Position numbers and translations under genes: made by a program
Part shown: in pieces, positions 31,387 to 41,309 of the stretch
Numbering within the stretch: the stretch's first letter is position 1
Layout: each line of letters opens with the position of its first letter
The notes under the pieces: model-generated
Database searches by the model: none
Told to the model about the DNA's origin: nothing
What the model saw: only the letters and a program-made list of their open reading frames with translations
DNA from: Nelumbo lutea
Taxonomy: Eukaryota; Streptophyta; Magnoliopsida; Proteales; Nelumbonaceae
Length of the DNA: 64,000 nt
Direction of reading: 5' to 3'
Assembly (NCBI GenBank): GCA_022828595.1
Contig: JAKGHH010000007.1
Span: forward strand, 34,534,356-34,598,355

Positions 31387-31880
31387 TGTCAATGAATTAT
31401 TTTAAATAGCAAATTAAATTTTTTTATATAGGTTTATATAACCTTTACATATGATTAAATAGTTTTTTTAAAACACAAATAAATGATTTTCAAAGGCCTT
31501 CGTAAGTGCCTCTAAATAAGAACAGCCAATACTTTTAGTGGCAATTAGAAATGTTACTATAAAGCATAACTAGGATTTTTAAAATTACTTTTTGAGGCAA
31601 ATAAATGTATCTCAAATTTAATTAAAATGCCTCTAAAAATGTACATTTGGTGGCATCCGTACTTGCCTCTATATAATTCTTTTAGCGGCAATGCTTTAGA
31701 GGCATGATTATGTGCCTCAATATCTTATTTTTTGAGGCATTTATCAAATGTGCCTCTAATTATCATGCAAGTGCCTCTATAACATTTAGAGGCTAGACAT
31801 TTAGAGGTAATCACTTGAGTGCCTCTTATTATTTTTAAAGGCATTTTTTGTTGCCTTTGTGGGTGACTTTTTTAGTAGTG
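29643..31880 (+). mobile_element. CACTA (En/Spm) element, right end
   Basis: The right terminus at 31880 reads TTTTTTAGTAGTG, whose reverse complement CACTACTAAAAAA is the classic CACTA end. The 400 bp inside it (about 31470-31880) are packed with TGCCTCTAA / TTAGAGGCA words in both orientations, the subterminal repeats bound by CACTA transposases. The left end is absent: the copia A LTR abuts at 29643. A frame at 29874-30113 (KKKSDITNELEKLVSKWP) could be a transposase-related C-terminus but is not recognised. An (AT)n run lies at 31356-31386. Confidence 0.75.
31356..31386. repeat. (AT)n microsatellite
   Basis: About 14 uninterrupted AT repeats lie in the CACTA element interior. Confidence 0.85.
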
Positions 31881-32013
31881 AATGGTAGTAGACTCGCCAT
31901 TTTGGAGAGCAAAGCATGTTCTACTTGGTTGTTCTGATGTGGTGCCAGATTGCACCTTGGGTTATACTGTGAAGTCAAAGTTGTTGATAATAGCCAATGT
32001 CTTTGATGATACT
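31881..32013 (+). pseudogene. Coding-like fragment split by copia C0
   Basis: An open plus frame reads SPFWRAKHVLLGCSDVVPDC and then GYTVKSKLLIIANVFDDT. It is cut by the copia insertion, and beyond the 5' LTR at 40788 the same frame continues TIDICTESLTQRFLECI up to the TRIM insertion at 40845. The left side is cut by the CACTA element. The composition looks coding, but I recognise no family. The VFDDT run is not enough to call a terpene synthase. Confidence 0.35.
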
Positions 32014-32218
32014 TGTTTTCTTGGTAAAACTTCAGTAGAAAGTAAGAACAGAGATAATAAAGAAGAGAGAAGAGAGAAAGAGATTTTGGAGTCGTAGACT
32101 TGGCTGGTGTGCTAGCTTTCGTTATTTATATTAAGGCGACCAAAAATATAAAAAATAAAATCAAAATTACAATTGTGCCCTTGTGGCATAAAACTTAAGA
32201 ATTTTAATAGTTTTAACA
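32014..32218 (-). repeat. Copia C0 3' LTR
   Basis: This 205-bp LTR is preceded on the minus strand by the purine tract TTTGAAGGGGAG (32219-32231). It aligns with 40570-40787 with scattered substitutions and small indels. Confidence 0.88.
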
Positions 32219-32225
32219 CTCCCCT

Positions 32226-32620
32226 TCAAATTGGAACATAGATATCAATTATGCTCAACTTGTCACATAAGTCATTGTGTCGCAAGTGATGTAGGCCCCT
32301 TGTGAAAATGTCTACAAATTGCTCCTTGGAGCTAATATATGGAGTGCACACTTCCCCATTAACAAGTTTCTCCCAGATAATGTGTTTATCCACCTTAATG
32401 TGTTTAGTCCTATCATGAAAAACAGGGTTGACTGCAATGTTGATTGCAGCCTTATTGTCATTGTACAAGGACATGGGATTATCAACTAGAAAACCTAGCT
32501 CACTCATCAAGTTCTTTATCAACATAACCTCAGCCACCCTATGAGACATAGCTCTATATCCGACTTTAGCATTCGACCTAGCTACAACAATTTGTTTCTT
32601 GCTTCTTGATAACCCTGCAT
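32226..32620 (-). pseudogene. Copia C0 RNase H, C-terminal part
   Basis: The minus frame reads SRSKKQIVVARSNAKVGYRA, then YNDNKAAINIAVNPVFHDRT and KHIKVDKH, then EQFVDIFTRGLHH. These are the copia RNase H motifs SKKQ-VVARSSAEAEYRA, DN-AA--IA-NPVFH-RTKHI-VD-H and Q-AD-FTK-L. One catalytic acidic residue of the family (E in AEAEYRA) is replaced (AKVGYRA). The N-terminal part of the domain lies beyond the gypsy LTR insertion, at 34018-34180. Confidence 0.85.
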
Positions 32621-34010
32621 TTTGATGCCTCAAGGGCATCAGTTCAAGGGTATTTTCAGCCTTAGAGTAGTCAAAGTGCACCCTTTTTTCCAGTTAAATT
32701 CAATTATGTGACCTCTGAGGGTCTCTGTGTAAATTATGTAGAAAATTAGAAAGTTTTCATGGATGAGGTGCAGTTTTTGGGAAGCTGGTATGAAGACCAG
32801 TTGAGAGAGGGGGTGTTTTTGTAAAGAACTGAGAACAAGAGGGCGCCTCTTATCTGCTAAATCCAGTTGGCGTCCATCATAATGTATTACCATGCTCCCC
32901 TCTCCTTAGCAAACCCTAGGGAGCTTTTTAACCCATTCTTTTCACTGTTAACAAACCTTAGCCACCCCTAACTACTAAATCCTCACCTTCCATCCCTTCT
33001 AATCTCCACCATCCATTTTAGAACACTCTCTTTTTAGTGTTCTAACCCTAGGAGCCACCTAACTTCTAATTTTCACCATTAAGCCTTTAGCCATTAAATC
33101 TTAGCCTTACATAATATTGAGTGCCTTCTCCTTTTCTTCTCAGCCTTAGGATCACCCTAGAACCATCCTAACCCTTCATTCTAAACTCTAAGGCACCCAT
33201 ATTTTTGCTAAAACCCAACTACTACCTTTCTCTCTAATTCTAATTATATCCACCATTCTCTATAAAAAGGACCCCAGGGGCCATAGAGAAGTGGTTGGAT
33301 TCTGCCCCCAAGTAAGACAGAAGGCTGATCTTGAGAAGTTCAAGGGTAGAGGAAGAGGAGGACACCCAGGCAAGAGGAGGGGTTCCTACTTGTTGTTCGC
33401 CAACACCACTACTGCCACCTCTGGAATCGGATCCCAACCACTTTTACTTTATTTTAGTTTTAATTTCCTTTCTTTCAATTCTAGTTTCGTTATTTACTTT
33501 CTGCAATTTATTTTCATTTCGTTTGATCTTCGTTTTGTTTTCTATAGATCTGCAATTTGGCTAAGAAAGATGGAAGGCCTAGCTCAAGAAGTTCGAGGGT
33601 CAAATGAGAGATTCGGAGACTGCTACCTCTAATTGGATTACAAATTTTTATTTCGTTTCTTTTGTTTATTTATTTATGTTTTTGCACTTTTAACTTTCAG
33701 TATTGTTCAAATTCTATATTTTTCTCAGTTTAATTAATTAATTTTTATATTTCTGCACTTCCTTCTTGTGTTTTGTTGTCCGGATTTGAGTGTATATTAA
33801 TTTTTCCCTGGCTTCCCTGTGGATACGACCCATTCTCATCCATTTACTGTATTTGTATTTGTTTGAGAATTAGAAAAATTTTATAAATGTTTAAACTATT
33901 GTTTCGAAGTGGTTAATGACACGCTTCTGGTGACACTAAGTTTTTGGTGCTATTGCCAGGGAAGCACCAAAAAAAATTATTTACTTTTTCTAGATCTGTT
34001 TCATTATTTT
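32621..34010 (+). mobile_element. Gypsy-type LTR inserted in copia C0
   Basis: It splits the C0 RNase H domain. It contains a TATAAAAAGG promoter box (33261-33271), the typical CTTCCCTGTGGATACGACCC block (33810-33830) and, after a probable LTR end at 33938, a primer-site-like GTTTTTGGTGCTATTGCCAGGG plus about 50 bp of internal sequence. It is therefore an LTR with a stub of its internal region, in plus orientation. The left boundary (near 32621, TGATGCCTCAAGG) is approximate, and no target duplication was confirmed. Confidence 0.6.
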
Positions 34011-34017
34011 TCCTCAC

Positions 34018-36886
34018 ACAAAGGTACAATACCCACTTGTGGACTTTCTGTGATCAACTAATCCAGCTTGTTTTGCATCTGTGTACACTTCAACCTTCAA
34101 ATGTCCATTCCTTTAGAATAGTAAGTCAACTCCCGAAAACTTCTTCAATTATCTAAGGATTCTCTTGGTTGCCTCTAAGTGTGTGGTCTTAGGGGCATGC
34201 ATGAACTGACTAAGAACACACATGGCATAAGCAATGTCTGGCCGGGTCATGGACAAGTACAGGAGCCTTTCCACAAGTCTGAAATTGTTTTATATCCTTG
34301 ATAGTCTCACCACAACAATAACCCAATTTATGGTTTGGATCAATGGGAGAATCAACTGGTTTGATTCTTAATTTTCCTAAATCCTCTAGCATACATAGGA
34401 TGTATTTTCTTTGAAAAATGAAGATCCCCTTTTGTGAGCAAGCAACTTCAATTCCAAGGAAATACTACAAGGGACCTAGATCCTTCACCTCAAATTGAGT
34501 GGCTAGAAACTTCTTTAGTTTATGGATTTCAACCTTCTAATAACCCATGATTACTATGTCATCAACATAGTTTGTCAAGGCTGCAATCTTTCCTTCACCC
34601 TTTTTCACAAATAATGTATGATCAGTTTGACATTGTTTATAGCCAATCTGTTGCATTGCTAAATGAAACTTGCTAAACCAAGCTCTTGGCAATTGTTTTA
34701 ATCCATACAAGGATTTATTTAGCATGCACACTTTCTGTTCTTCACCTTGGGCATAAAAACTAGGTGGTTGTACCATGTACACTTCCTCTTCAAGATCGCC
34801 ATTCAGGAAGGCATTTCTTATATCTAATTGATGAGGATCCCAATCAAGATTAGCAGCAAGAGAAAATGATTCCGATATAATTCACCATTTCTACTAGAGA
34901 AAATGTCTCTGCATAATCTACTCCATCTACTTGAGTAAACCCTTTTGCTACCAATCTGACCTTATAACTTTCCACTGTGCCATCAGCCCTGTGCTTCACG
35001 GTGAACACCCATTTACACCCTACTGGTTCCTTACCCTCATGAAGATCCATTAGCTCCTATGTACCATTTTTATGTAATGCATTGATCTCTTCTTTCATTG
35101 CATTTGTCCATTCAATTATTGAGAAAGTCTTTGCCACATTTTTAGGGATATGGACACTGCCGCTGGAAGAAAGGAAAGCACAAAAATAAGGTGAGATATT
35201 CTTATAAAAAACAAAGTAGGAGATAGGATGCTTAGTGGTACAAGACCTAACTCCTTTCCTTTTTGAAATAAGAATGTATAGGTCATTAGTATGGAAGTAT
35301 CAATAGAAAAAGGATAGAAAACATCAGTGAGAATAAGAGTACCTAGTTAGAGAGGATCTATCCCTAGTGGATTTGATGATGTTGGTAGTACAACTTCAAG
35401 TTGCTCACCAGATCTTAAACATGGCTAGTCCTTGCAATGACAAATGAAAACATGAAATGGAGGAGGGTTTGGTAGAGGAGGAAGAATCTAGACTCGTTTC
35501 CCCTCCACCCTACTTTCTCCCTAAGGAGAAACAGGAAAGAAATGATCACTCTCAAAAGAAGAACACATCCATAGAAGCATAGTATTTTCTGGAAATGGGA
35601 TCAAATCACCAGTACCCCTTTTGAGATGAAGGGTAGCCCAAGAAAAAATAGGGAATATAAGGATCAAAGTTACCACGAGTAGCTGATAAGTCTTGAATAA
35701 AACAATGACAACCAAACACGTGGATAGGGATAGAAAATAAGGGGGCTTTGGGGAATAGAAGGTGATGAGAGGCCTTGTACCCTAACAAGTAAGATGGCAT
35801 ATGATTGATAAGGTAGGCAGCACATAATATAGCATTCAACCAAAAGAATTTTTGAACATTCATGTGTACGAGTAGTCCGCGAGCAAATTCCAAGATATGG
35901 TGGTTCTTTCTTTCTGCAACACCATTCTATTGTGGTGTTCTGGTGGAAGAACTACGATGAATGGACCCACATGAAGCAAAAACTCCATGAGATCATGATG
36001 AAAGTACTATTTGCCATTGTCAGATTGAAAAATTTAGATTTCCATCTGAAATTGAGTGAATATCATGTTTTATTAATCTTGAACAATTTTTGGCACCTCA
36101 TCTCTAGACCGCATGGGATTCACCCATGTGTATCTGGTGTAATCATCAATAAGAGTAATAAAGTATCGATGGCCAATCTCAGATAGTAAAATAACATGGC
36201 CCCAAACATCAAACTAAACAATATGGATAGGAAAATCAAATCTATTATTTTTTTGAAGCAAAATGATTTCTACAATGTTTGCTTAACTGACAAGTTTGAC
36301 ATGTGAACTTAGATACTAACACTAACTTAAATAACTTTGGAAACAAAAACTTTAGTGACTCAAAAAATAAATGACCCAACCTACTATGCCATAAATAAAT
36401 TTGACTCTTATTCAACTAGCTTTTACTAGACTAACTCTTACACTCAACAACTGCAAGGCTAGCTTTGTTCTCTAGCATGTAGATACCATTGATCATACAA
36501 CTTCTACCAATCGTTTTCCCCAAAGACAAATCCTATATCACACAAGAAGAGGGAATGAAGGTTGCTAAATAAATTAACAAATTTGTAATACTACTAACAG
36601 AAAACAAATTTATAGGCACTTTTTGAACATGTAACACATTAGGGAGGGTAAGTCCAAAAGGAAGGGAGATGATTCCTTCACCAACTATGGAAGAGAAAGA
36701 GCCATCAGCTAGTCTCACCTTGTCCCTACCAGATAATGGTTGATATGATTGAATGCAATTTGACTTACCAATCATATGGCTCAAGGCTCCATAATCTATT
36801 ATCCAAGGGGAATCTAAGGGTTGAGAGGATACATGGAAAGCGATGGCAAAATTACCATTACCTAATGTAGATGCAAAGGAACTCAA
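34018..36886 (-). pseudogene. Copia C0 pol: protease, integrase, RT, RNase H start
   Basis: Minus-strand pieces occur in copia order. Protease-like (36886-36533): WIIDYGALSHMIGKSNCIQS, where the family has DSGA, so the catalytic triplet is mutated. Integrase C-terminal side (35893-35606): NVQKFFWLNAILCAAYLINH, VFGCHCFIQD, FFLGYPSSQKGYW. RT (35050-34850): GCKWVFTVKHRADGTVESYK, LVAKGFTQVDGVDYAETFS. RT second part (34782-34537): VCMLNKSLYGLKQLPRAWFS, NYVDDIVIMGY. Then degenerate RNase H to TSGYCTFV at 34018. The zinc-binding and core integrase parts are poorly preserved. Stops and frameshifts make it inactive. Confidence 0.85.
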
Positions 36887-37276
36887 GGGGGTGGAGCAGA
36901 ATTCAATTGGCAGATTGACCTATCATATATCTCCAAATGGTCATGGGAGAAGTAATGAAATCTTCCTTGGGATCAGTCACGGAGGGGCGGTCCTACCTCG
37001 ATGTAGTAATAGATGGTTGAGACTTCTAAGAGGCCAAGTTTGCTACATTCAACTTCTTCTAACCTTGTTGTCTTGGTTTCTTATTCTAATATGATTTTTT
37101 ACTAAGCTCTTGGGCCCACATTGGCTCCCATGGAGTCCCCAACATGTATCCCGAGTATATCTAGACTTCTAACAATGAGTGCACCATAACTTATACTTTT
37201 CATCAACTTTCTTCTGGAAGTCACTCTTCTTAAAGGACTTACCACCTCCTGTAACTGCACTCCCTTTAACTAGTAA

Positions 37277-37385
37277 GGCTGAGTTTGGAAAGAGTACAAA
37301 TGCAAATATGTAGAGTGCAAAACCTTATATTTTGAATGTATTTACATTGTACATATTTGCATTTGTATTCTTTCCAAACTAAGCC
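37277..37385. mobile_element. Tourist-like (PIF/Harbinger) MITE, 109 bp
   Basis: The terminal inverted repeats are about 35-40 bp: GGCTGAGTTTGGAAAGAGTA on the left and, as reverse complement of the right, GGCTTAGTTTGGAAAGAATA. A TAA duplication flanks it (37274-37276 and 37386-37388). A 3-bp TAA/TTA target with a GGC--GTTTGG terminus is the Tourist signature. It lies between gag and protease of copia C0. Right ends of the same family (CTTTCCAAACAGAGCC|TTA) are seen at about 42578 and 43280. Confidence 0.75.
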
Positions 37386-37732
37386 TAAGGAAATCTGTTC
37401 CCACTCCGAATTATTCATCACATTCTGTCTGCTCTCTTTTGACTATACTAGGGCATACACTTCTTGCACAGGTGGGAGATCTTTACTTCCTAATATTTAA
37501 ACCCTAATAGACTCATATGTAGGGTTCAGCCCAAGAGAAAGGCAAAAACCCATTGCTAGGGAACCAGAGACTTGTAGGCTTTGGCATCTGCATCACATAT
37601 CTAGTCTATGTTCTGATAATGGGCTAGTTATTTCCAAATTGAGGTTAAGTTTGAATAATAGACAAAGAGACTCCTCTCCCCCTGCTTACAAGTTAAGGAT
37701 GAAGCTTGCAACTGATAGATTTTGGCATAATG

Positions 37733-38089
37733 TCATTGTTCTGAATAAGTGGATTTAACCTGCTTCCAAATCTCATGTATTGTTTTTGCCCACATGAAGA
37801 TCTTCCTTACTTGCGGCAACTTAGACAATAACAGCCATGACATCACCATACTGTTTTCTTGGTCCCACCTATCATGTTCTACACCCCCAGACTTCGATTC
37901 TTTAACTTTACCATTAATATATCCCACTTTCCCCCTTGCAGTTATGTAAAGCTTGATACCCCTTGACCATTCTAGATAATTGAGACCATCAAAGGGGATC
38001 ACAGCCATGGGAAAACTCATGTCAAATCTTCCCTTCACTCCACTTTGGCTGGAAGATACACTAGACATACTAGAACCCTCAGAAGACAT
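37733..38089 (-). pseudogene. Copia C0 gag, N-terminal part
   Basis: The minus frame starts at ATG 38089 and reads FPMAVIPFDGLNYLEWSRGI, then ITARGKVGYINGKVKES, MSWLLLSKLPQVRKIFMW and AKTIHEIWKQVKSTYSEQ. This is the copia gag N-terminal pattern (L-G-NY--W). It ends in a stop at 37733. The C-terminal gag and zinc knuckle are not clearly readable between 37730 and 36890. Confidence 0.8.
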
Positions 38090-38238
38090 AGTACTTGTTC
38101 TTAGTTAAGTCACAATTCAGTCAAGGTTCTAGTTCTCAGCTTACCCACAGTTCAATCGCAATTCAGTGCATGTTCTCACACTACCACTCTATTGAACTAG
38201 TTTTAGAAACAACACAAATCAATTTTAGGTCTGAACAA

Positions 38239-40148
38239 TAGGGGTTGTAAATGGATCGAATTCGAAGGCGAATCACTCAAAGTTCAAATTCGATTAGAAA
38301 TTGATGATTTGAATTAGTATCAAAATTTGGTGGGACATTTAAAACTAACAACTGGAATTCGAATTTTTGATTACAAAATCAAATAATTTTGATTTGTATT
38401 CGAATTCGATTACAAAATCGAATATTTGATTGTTATTCAAATTCGATACAAAATCGAATATTCAATTTTATTCAAATTCGATTACAAAATTGAATATTCA
38501 ATTTTATTCGAATTCGATTGACATATCTGCATTCTTACCTCAAAACACCTTGAAACAGAAAATGAAAAACAAAAATTATAAAAGAGGGTGGGCAATCGAA
38601 TTTGCCACACTTCTAATGCAAAGATTTGTAAAAAAAAATAATAAATAAAAAAAAAAACTGAAATCAAAGCCCAAAAAACAACATTAGGATTTTTTGAAAA
38701 CCCATTAAACAAACACCAAATCCTTAGGTCATCAGAGGGCCATTAACCCTCCAGTCTCATCTTCTTCTTTTCTTATGGTATTCCTATTCTCAACCATATT
38801 TTCTTCCTCTTCCTCTTTGCCTTCTTTGACATCAACTCCGACCATATATTGCCTTCTTTCATAGTGGCTCATGGTTTATTGTGTTACAAGATGACGAAAT
38901 AAGCTTTTGAGCTTGTGTAGCAGATCTCGAAGATGCTTTAGCTATTCATCTACAAGAAGCTTGACTGCAACTACTTAATGAACTTGTGTAGCAAATTTTG
39001 AAGATGCTTCATCTACAAGTAGCTTGATTGCAACTACTGCATGGATAGATGCAATCATGAGGATGAAACAGTGTGAGGTTGGCAAATTTTGGATTTTTTT
39101 AATTAAAAATATTATAATATTAATATGGTTTTTCATAAAGTCATCATTACTTCTGATATGCTATGTTTTATTGCCTTTTTTAATAGGGAAATTATCAAAA
39201 ACTCCATGAGTTTTCAGCATTTCTCTTAAACTCACAACTTTTCAAAATGTCTAAAACTCACCATGTCATTAACTTGACGTTAAAGAGACTAATGGTTGTT
39301 AATATATTACCATTTAACCTTCTTAGAAAAATATAAAATATATACATATATTTTAATATTTAGACATAAAAAGGGAAAAAAGTTCAAAAAATACTTACAA
39401 ATAAAAAATACATAAAAACACAGAAATTACAAAAAATATAAAAAATTATAGAAATTGTACACAAAATAAAAAAAAATATTTTCAAATTATAGAAACTATA
39501 GAAATTGAAAAACAAAATCAGAAAATAAGAGTTGTAGAAAAAACACCAAAAATTATAGAAAAACACAGAAATTGCAAATAAATAACAAAAAATATAGGAA
39601 ATTGTATAGATAGTAGAAAATAGAAAAATGTAAAAAAAGCAGAAATTATAAAAAACAATAGAAATTATAAGAAAACACTAAAAATGTAAAAAAAACAGAA
39701 ATTGAAATATGGAAAATACACTTTTTCCTCTAACTTGCCATTCAAGGGTGATTTGGTCATAAAAATTGTTATTTATGCTGGCATAGACACCTCTGTTAAG
39801 AAACATTAACGGTGCACTAATGGGAGGTGGTTTTGAAAAATAAAAATTTACTAACATAGTGAGATTTAGACGTTTTGAAAAGTTGTGAGTTTAAGAGAAA
39901 TGGTAAAAACTCATTGTGAGTTTTTGGCAATTTCCCTTTTTTATAATATAATACTATTAAAGAAAGTAAAGGTGATTTGTCAAAGCATCAAATCAATATC
40001 CTTGTCAAAAAAAATAGTAATACATTTACTTCTCAACTCCGAATTCGATTCAATAAATTAAACAGTAAGAATGAGATTTTTGAATTTGATTTGATTGTGC
40101 TAGATCTCGAATTTAAAATCAGATTTTTGAATACCATGAACACCCCTA
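38239..40148. mobile_element. hAT-like element inside copia C0
   Basis: The left end reads TAGGGGTTGTAAATGG and the reverse complement of the right end reads TAGGGGTGTTCATGG, imperfect terminal repeats of hAT type. The eight flanking bases (CTGAACAA and CAGATAAG) agree at only five positions, so a target duplication is doubtful. Near the left end is a tandem array of TTCGATTACAAAATCGAATA-type units (about 36 bp, three copies, 38399-38520). No transposase is readable. A MULE-like MITE sits within it at 39186-39936. Confidence 0.5.
39186..39936. mobile_element. MULE-like MITE, 751 bp, long TIRs
   Basis: The left arm starts GGGAAATTATCAAAAACTCC and continues for about 85 bp. The reverse complement of the right arm starts GGGAAATTGCCAAAAACTCA and matches it through TTTCTCTTAAACTCACAACT. 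The flanking nine bases are TTTTTAATA (left) and TTTTTTATA (right), one mismatch. A 9-bp duplication with long TIRs points to a Mutator-type MITE. The interior is AT-rich with repeated AGAAATT words and no coding sequence. Confidence 0.7.
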
Positions 40149-40557
40149 CAGATAAGTAGAAAAACTGTTGTCACAGCAATTCCAGAGCATTCAAACTTGA
40201 ACAGCCCACCTTTCTAGGCACAAAACAGGATTACTCGATCCACACAAGCTGAGAAATCACCCTTTCACAACAAGCACCGGTCATTAGACCTACATAACCC
40301 ACTTACCTGGGTACAAAAAGGATCATTCGATCCATAGAAATTGAGAGAAAATAGAGAAAAACACCCTTATATCATTTAGTCTTCCTTCCCTAGGTGTTTT
40401 CTTGGTCCACGACCAAAAGGGAAAGGGAAGAATTGCACCAGAGATCCTTTCAAGTCAACCTGATGTACTCTTCCTTAGGTTCGATCCACAAGAAATAGAG
40501 AAAACTAGAAAAACTAAGAAAAAACTTGGTCGAACTGCTTCTAATCCCAAATCTGTT

Positions 40558-40569
40558 GCTCTGATACCA
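40558..40569 (-). other. Copia C0 primer binding site
   Basis: On the minus strand TGGTATCAGAGC follows the 5' LTR directly, complementary to initiator tRNA-Met. Confidence 0.85.
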
Positions 40570-40787
40570 TGTTTTCTTGGTAAAACTTCACTAAGAAGTA
40601 AGAATAGAGAGAAGAATGAAGAGAGAACAAGGAAGAAAGAAGAGAGAAAGAGATTTTGGAGTTGTAAACTTGGCTGGGGGCGCTAGCTTTTGTTATTTAT
40701 TAGAGCATCCAGAAATATTAAAAATAAAAGCAAATTTACAAATGTGCCCCTTCAAAACTAAACTTGAGAATTTTAATAGTTTTAACA
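40570..40787 (-). repeat. Copia C0 5' LTR
   Basis: This 218-bp LTR is paired with 32014-32218 and contains a GA-rich (on plus) block AGAGAGAAAGAGATTTTGGA shared by both LTRs. Confidence 0.88.
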
Positions 40788-40844
40788 ATACCACCATAGA
40801 TATATGCACAGAGTCGTTGACACAAAGGTTCTTAGAATGCATTA

Positions 40845-41304
40845 TGTTACAATCCATTTGTCCCATGTTGGTAGTATGGGATGGTAATGTAAGGTATCCC
40901 ACATCAGTAGAATGGAATGCTATTGTGGGGTATATATGTGCTTGGGTTCTCTCCCTCTAACAGCTAGCTTTTAGGGGTGAGTTCTCCTAAGGCACATAAC
41001 AAATGGTATCAGAGCCTACACTATGCCTCCCAGTTGCAATCGTGTGGCACAAGTAGTGACATTGGTATTGCAGTGCTCAGCCGGGACTAGGTGGACTAAT
41101 GCAAAGTCAGCCTGCGTGGGCGCCAGGACTGTGGAAGCGTGGTGGGATGTTATGATCCATTTGTCCCATGTTGGTGGTATGGGATGCTAATGTGAAGTAT
41201 CCCACATTGGTAGAATGAGATGCTATCGTGGGGTATATATGTGCTTGGGTTCCCTCCCTCTAATAGCTAGCTTTTAGGGGTGAATTCTCCTAAGGCACAT
41301 AACA
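40845..41304 (+). mobile_element. TRIM retrotransposon, complete, 460 bp
   Basis: Two 157-bp direct repeats (40845-41001 and 41148-41304) begin TGTTA and end CATAACA. A tRNA-iMet primer site TGGTATCAGAGCC begins at 41004, two bases after the first repeat. A purine stretch (GTGGTGGGA) precedes the second. The five bases CATTA flank both sides (40840-40844 and 41305-41309). The 146-bp interior codes for nothing. This is the full definition of a terminal-repeat retrotransposon in miniature. By hand alignment the repeats differ at about 14 of 157 positions, so the insertion is old. Confidence 0.92.
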
Positions 41305-41309
41305 CATTA

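Larger units (their letters stand above)
32014..40787 (-). mobile_element. Copia C0, full-span element with nested insertions
   Basis: On the minus strand: 5' LTR 40570-40787, primer site 40558-40569, gag 37733-38089, protease to RNase H 36886-34018, RNase H end 32620-32226, 3' LTR 32014-32218. The two LTRs (218 and 205 bp) begin TGTTAAAACTATTAAAATTC and end in TTACCAAGAAAACA. Flanking bases are ATACT on the left (32009-32013) and ATACC on the right (40788-40792), a 5-bp duplication with one change. Without its insertions the element would be about 5.4 kb. Insertions are a gypsy LTR (about 32621-34010), a Tourist-like MITE (37277-37385) and an hAT-like element (38239-40148). Confidence 0.85.

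Noticed and set aside
31881..32013. Terpene synthase call based on VFDDT
   Set aside because: The surrounding residues do not follow the terpene synthase pattern around the DDxxD motif, so the call would rest on five residues.
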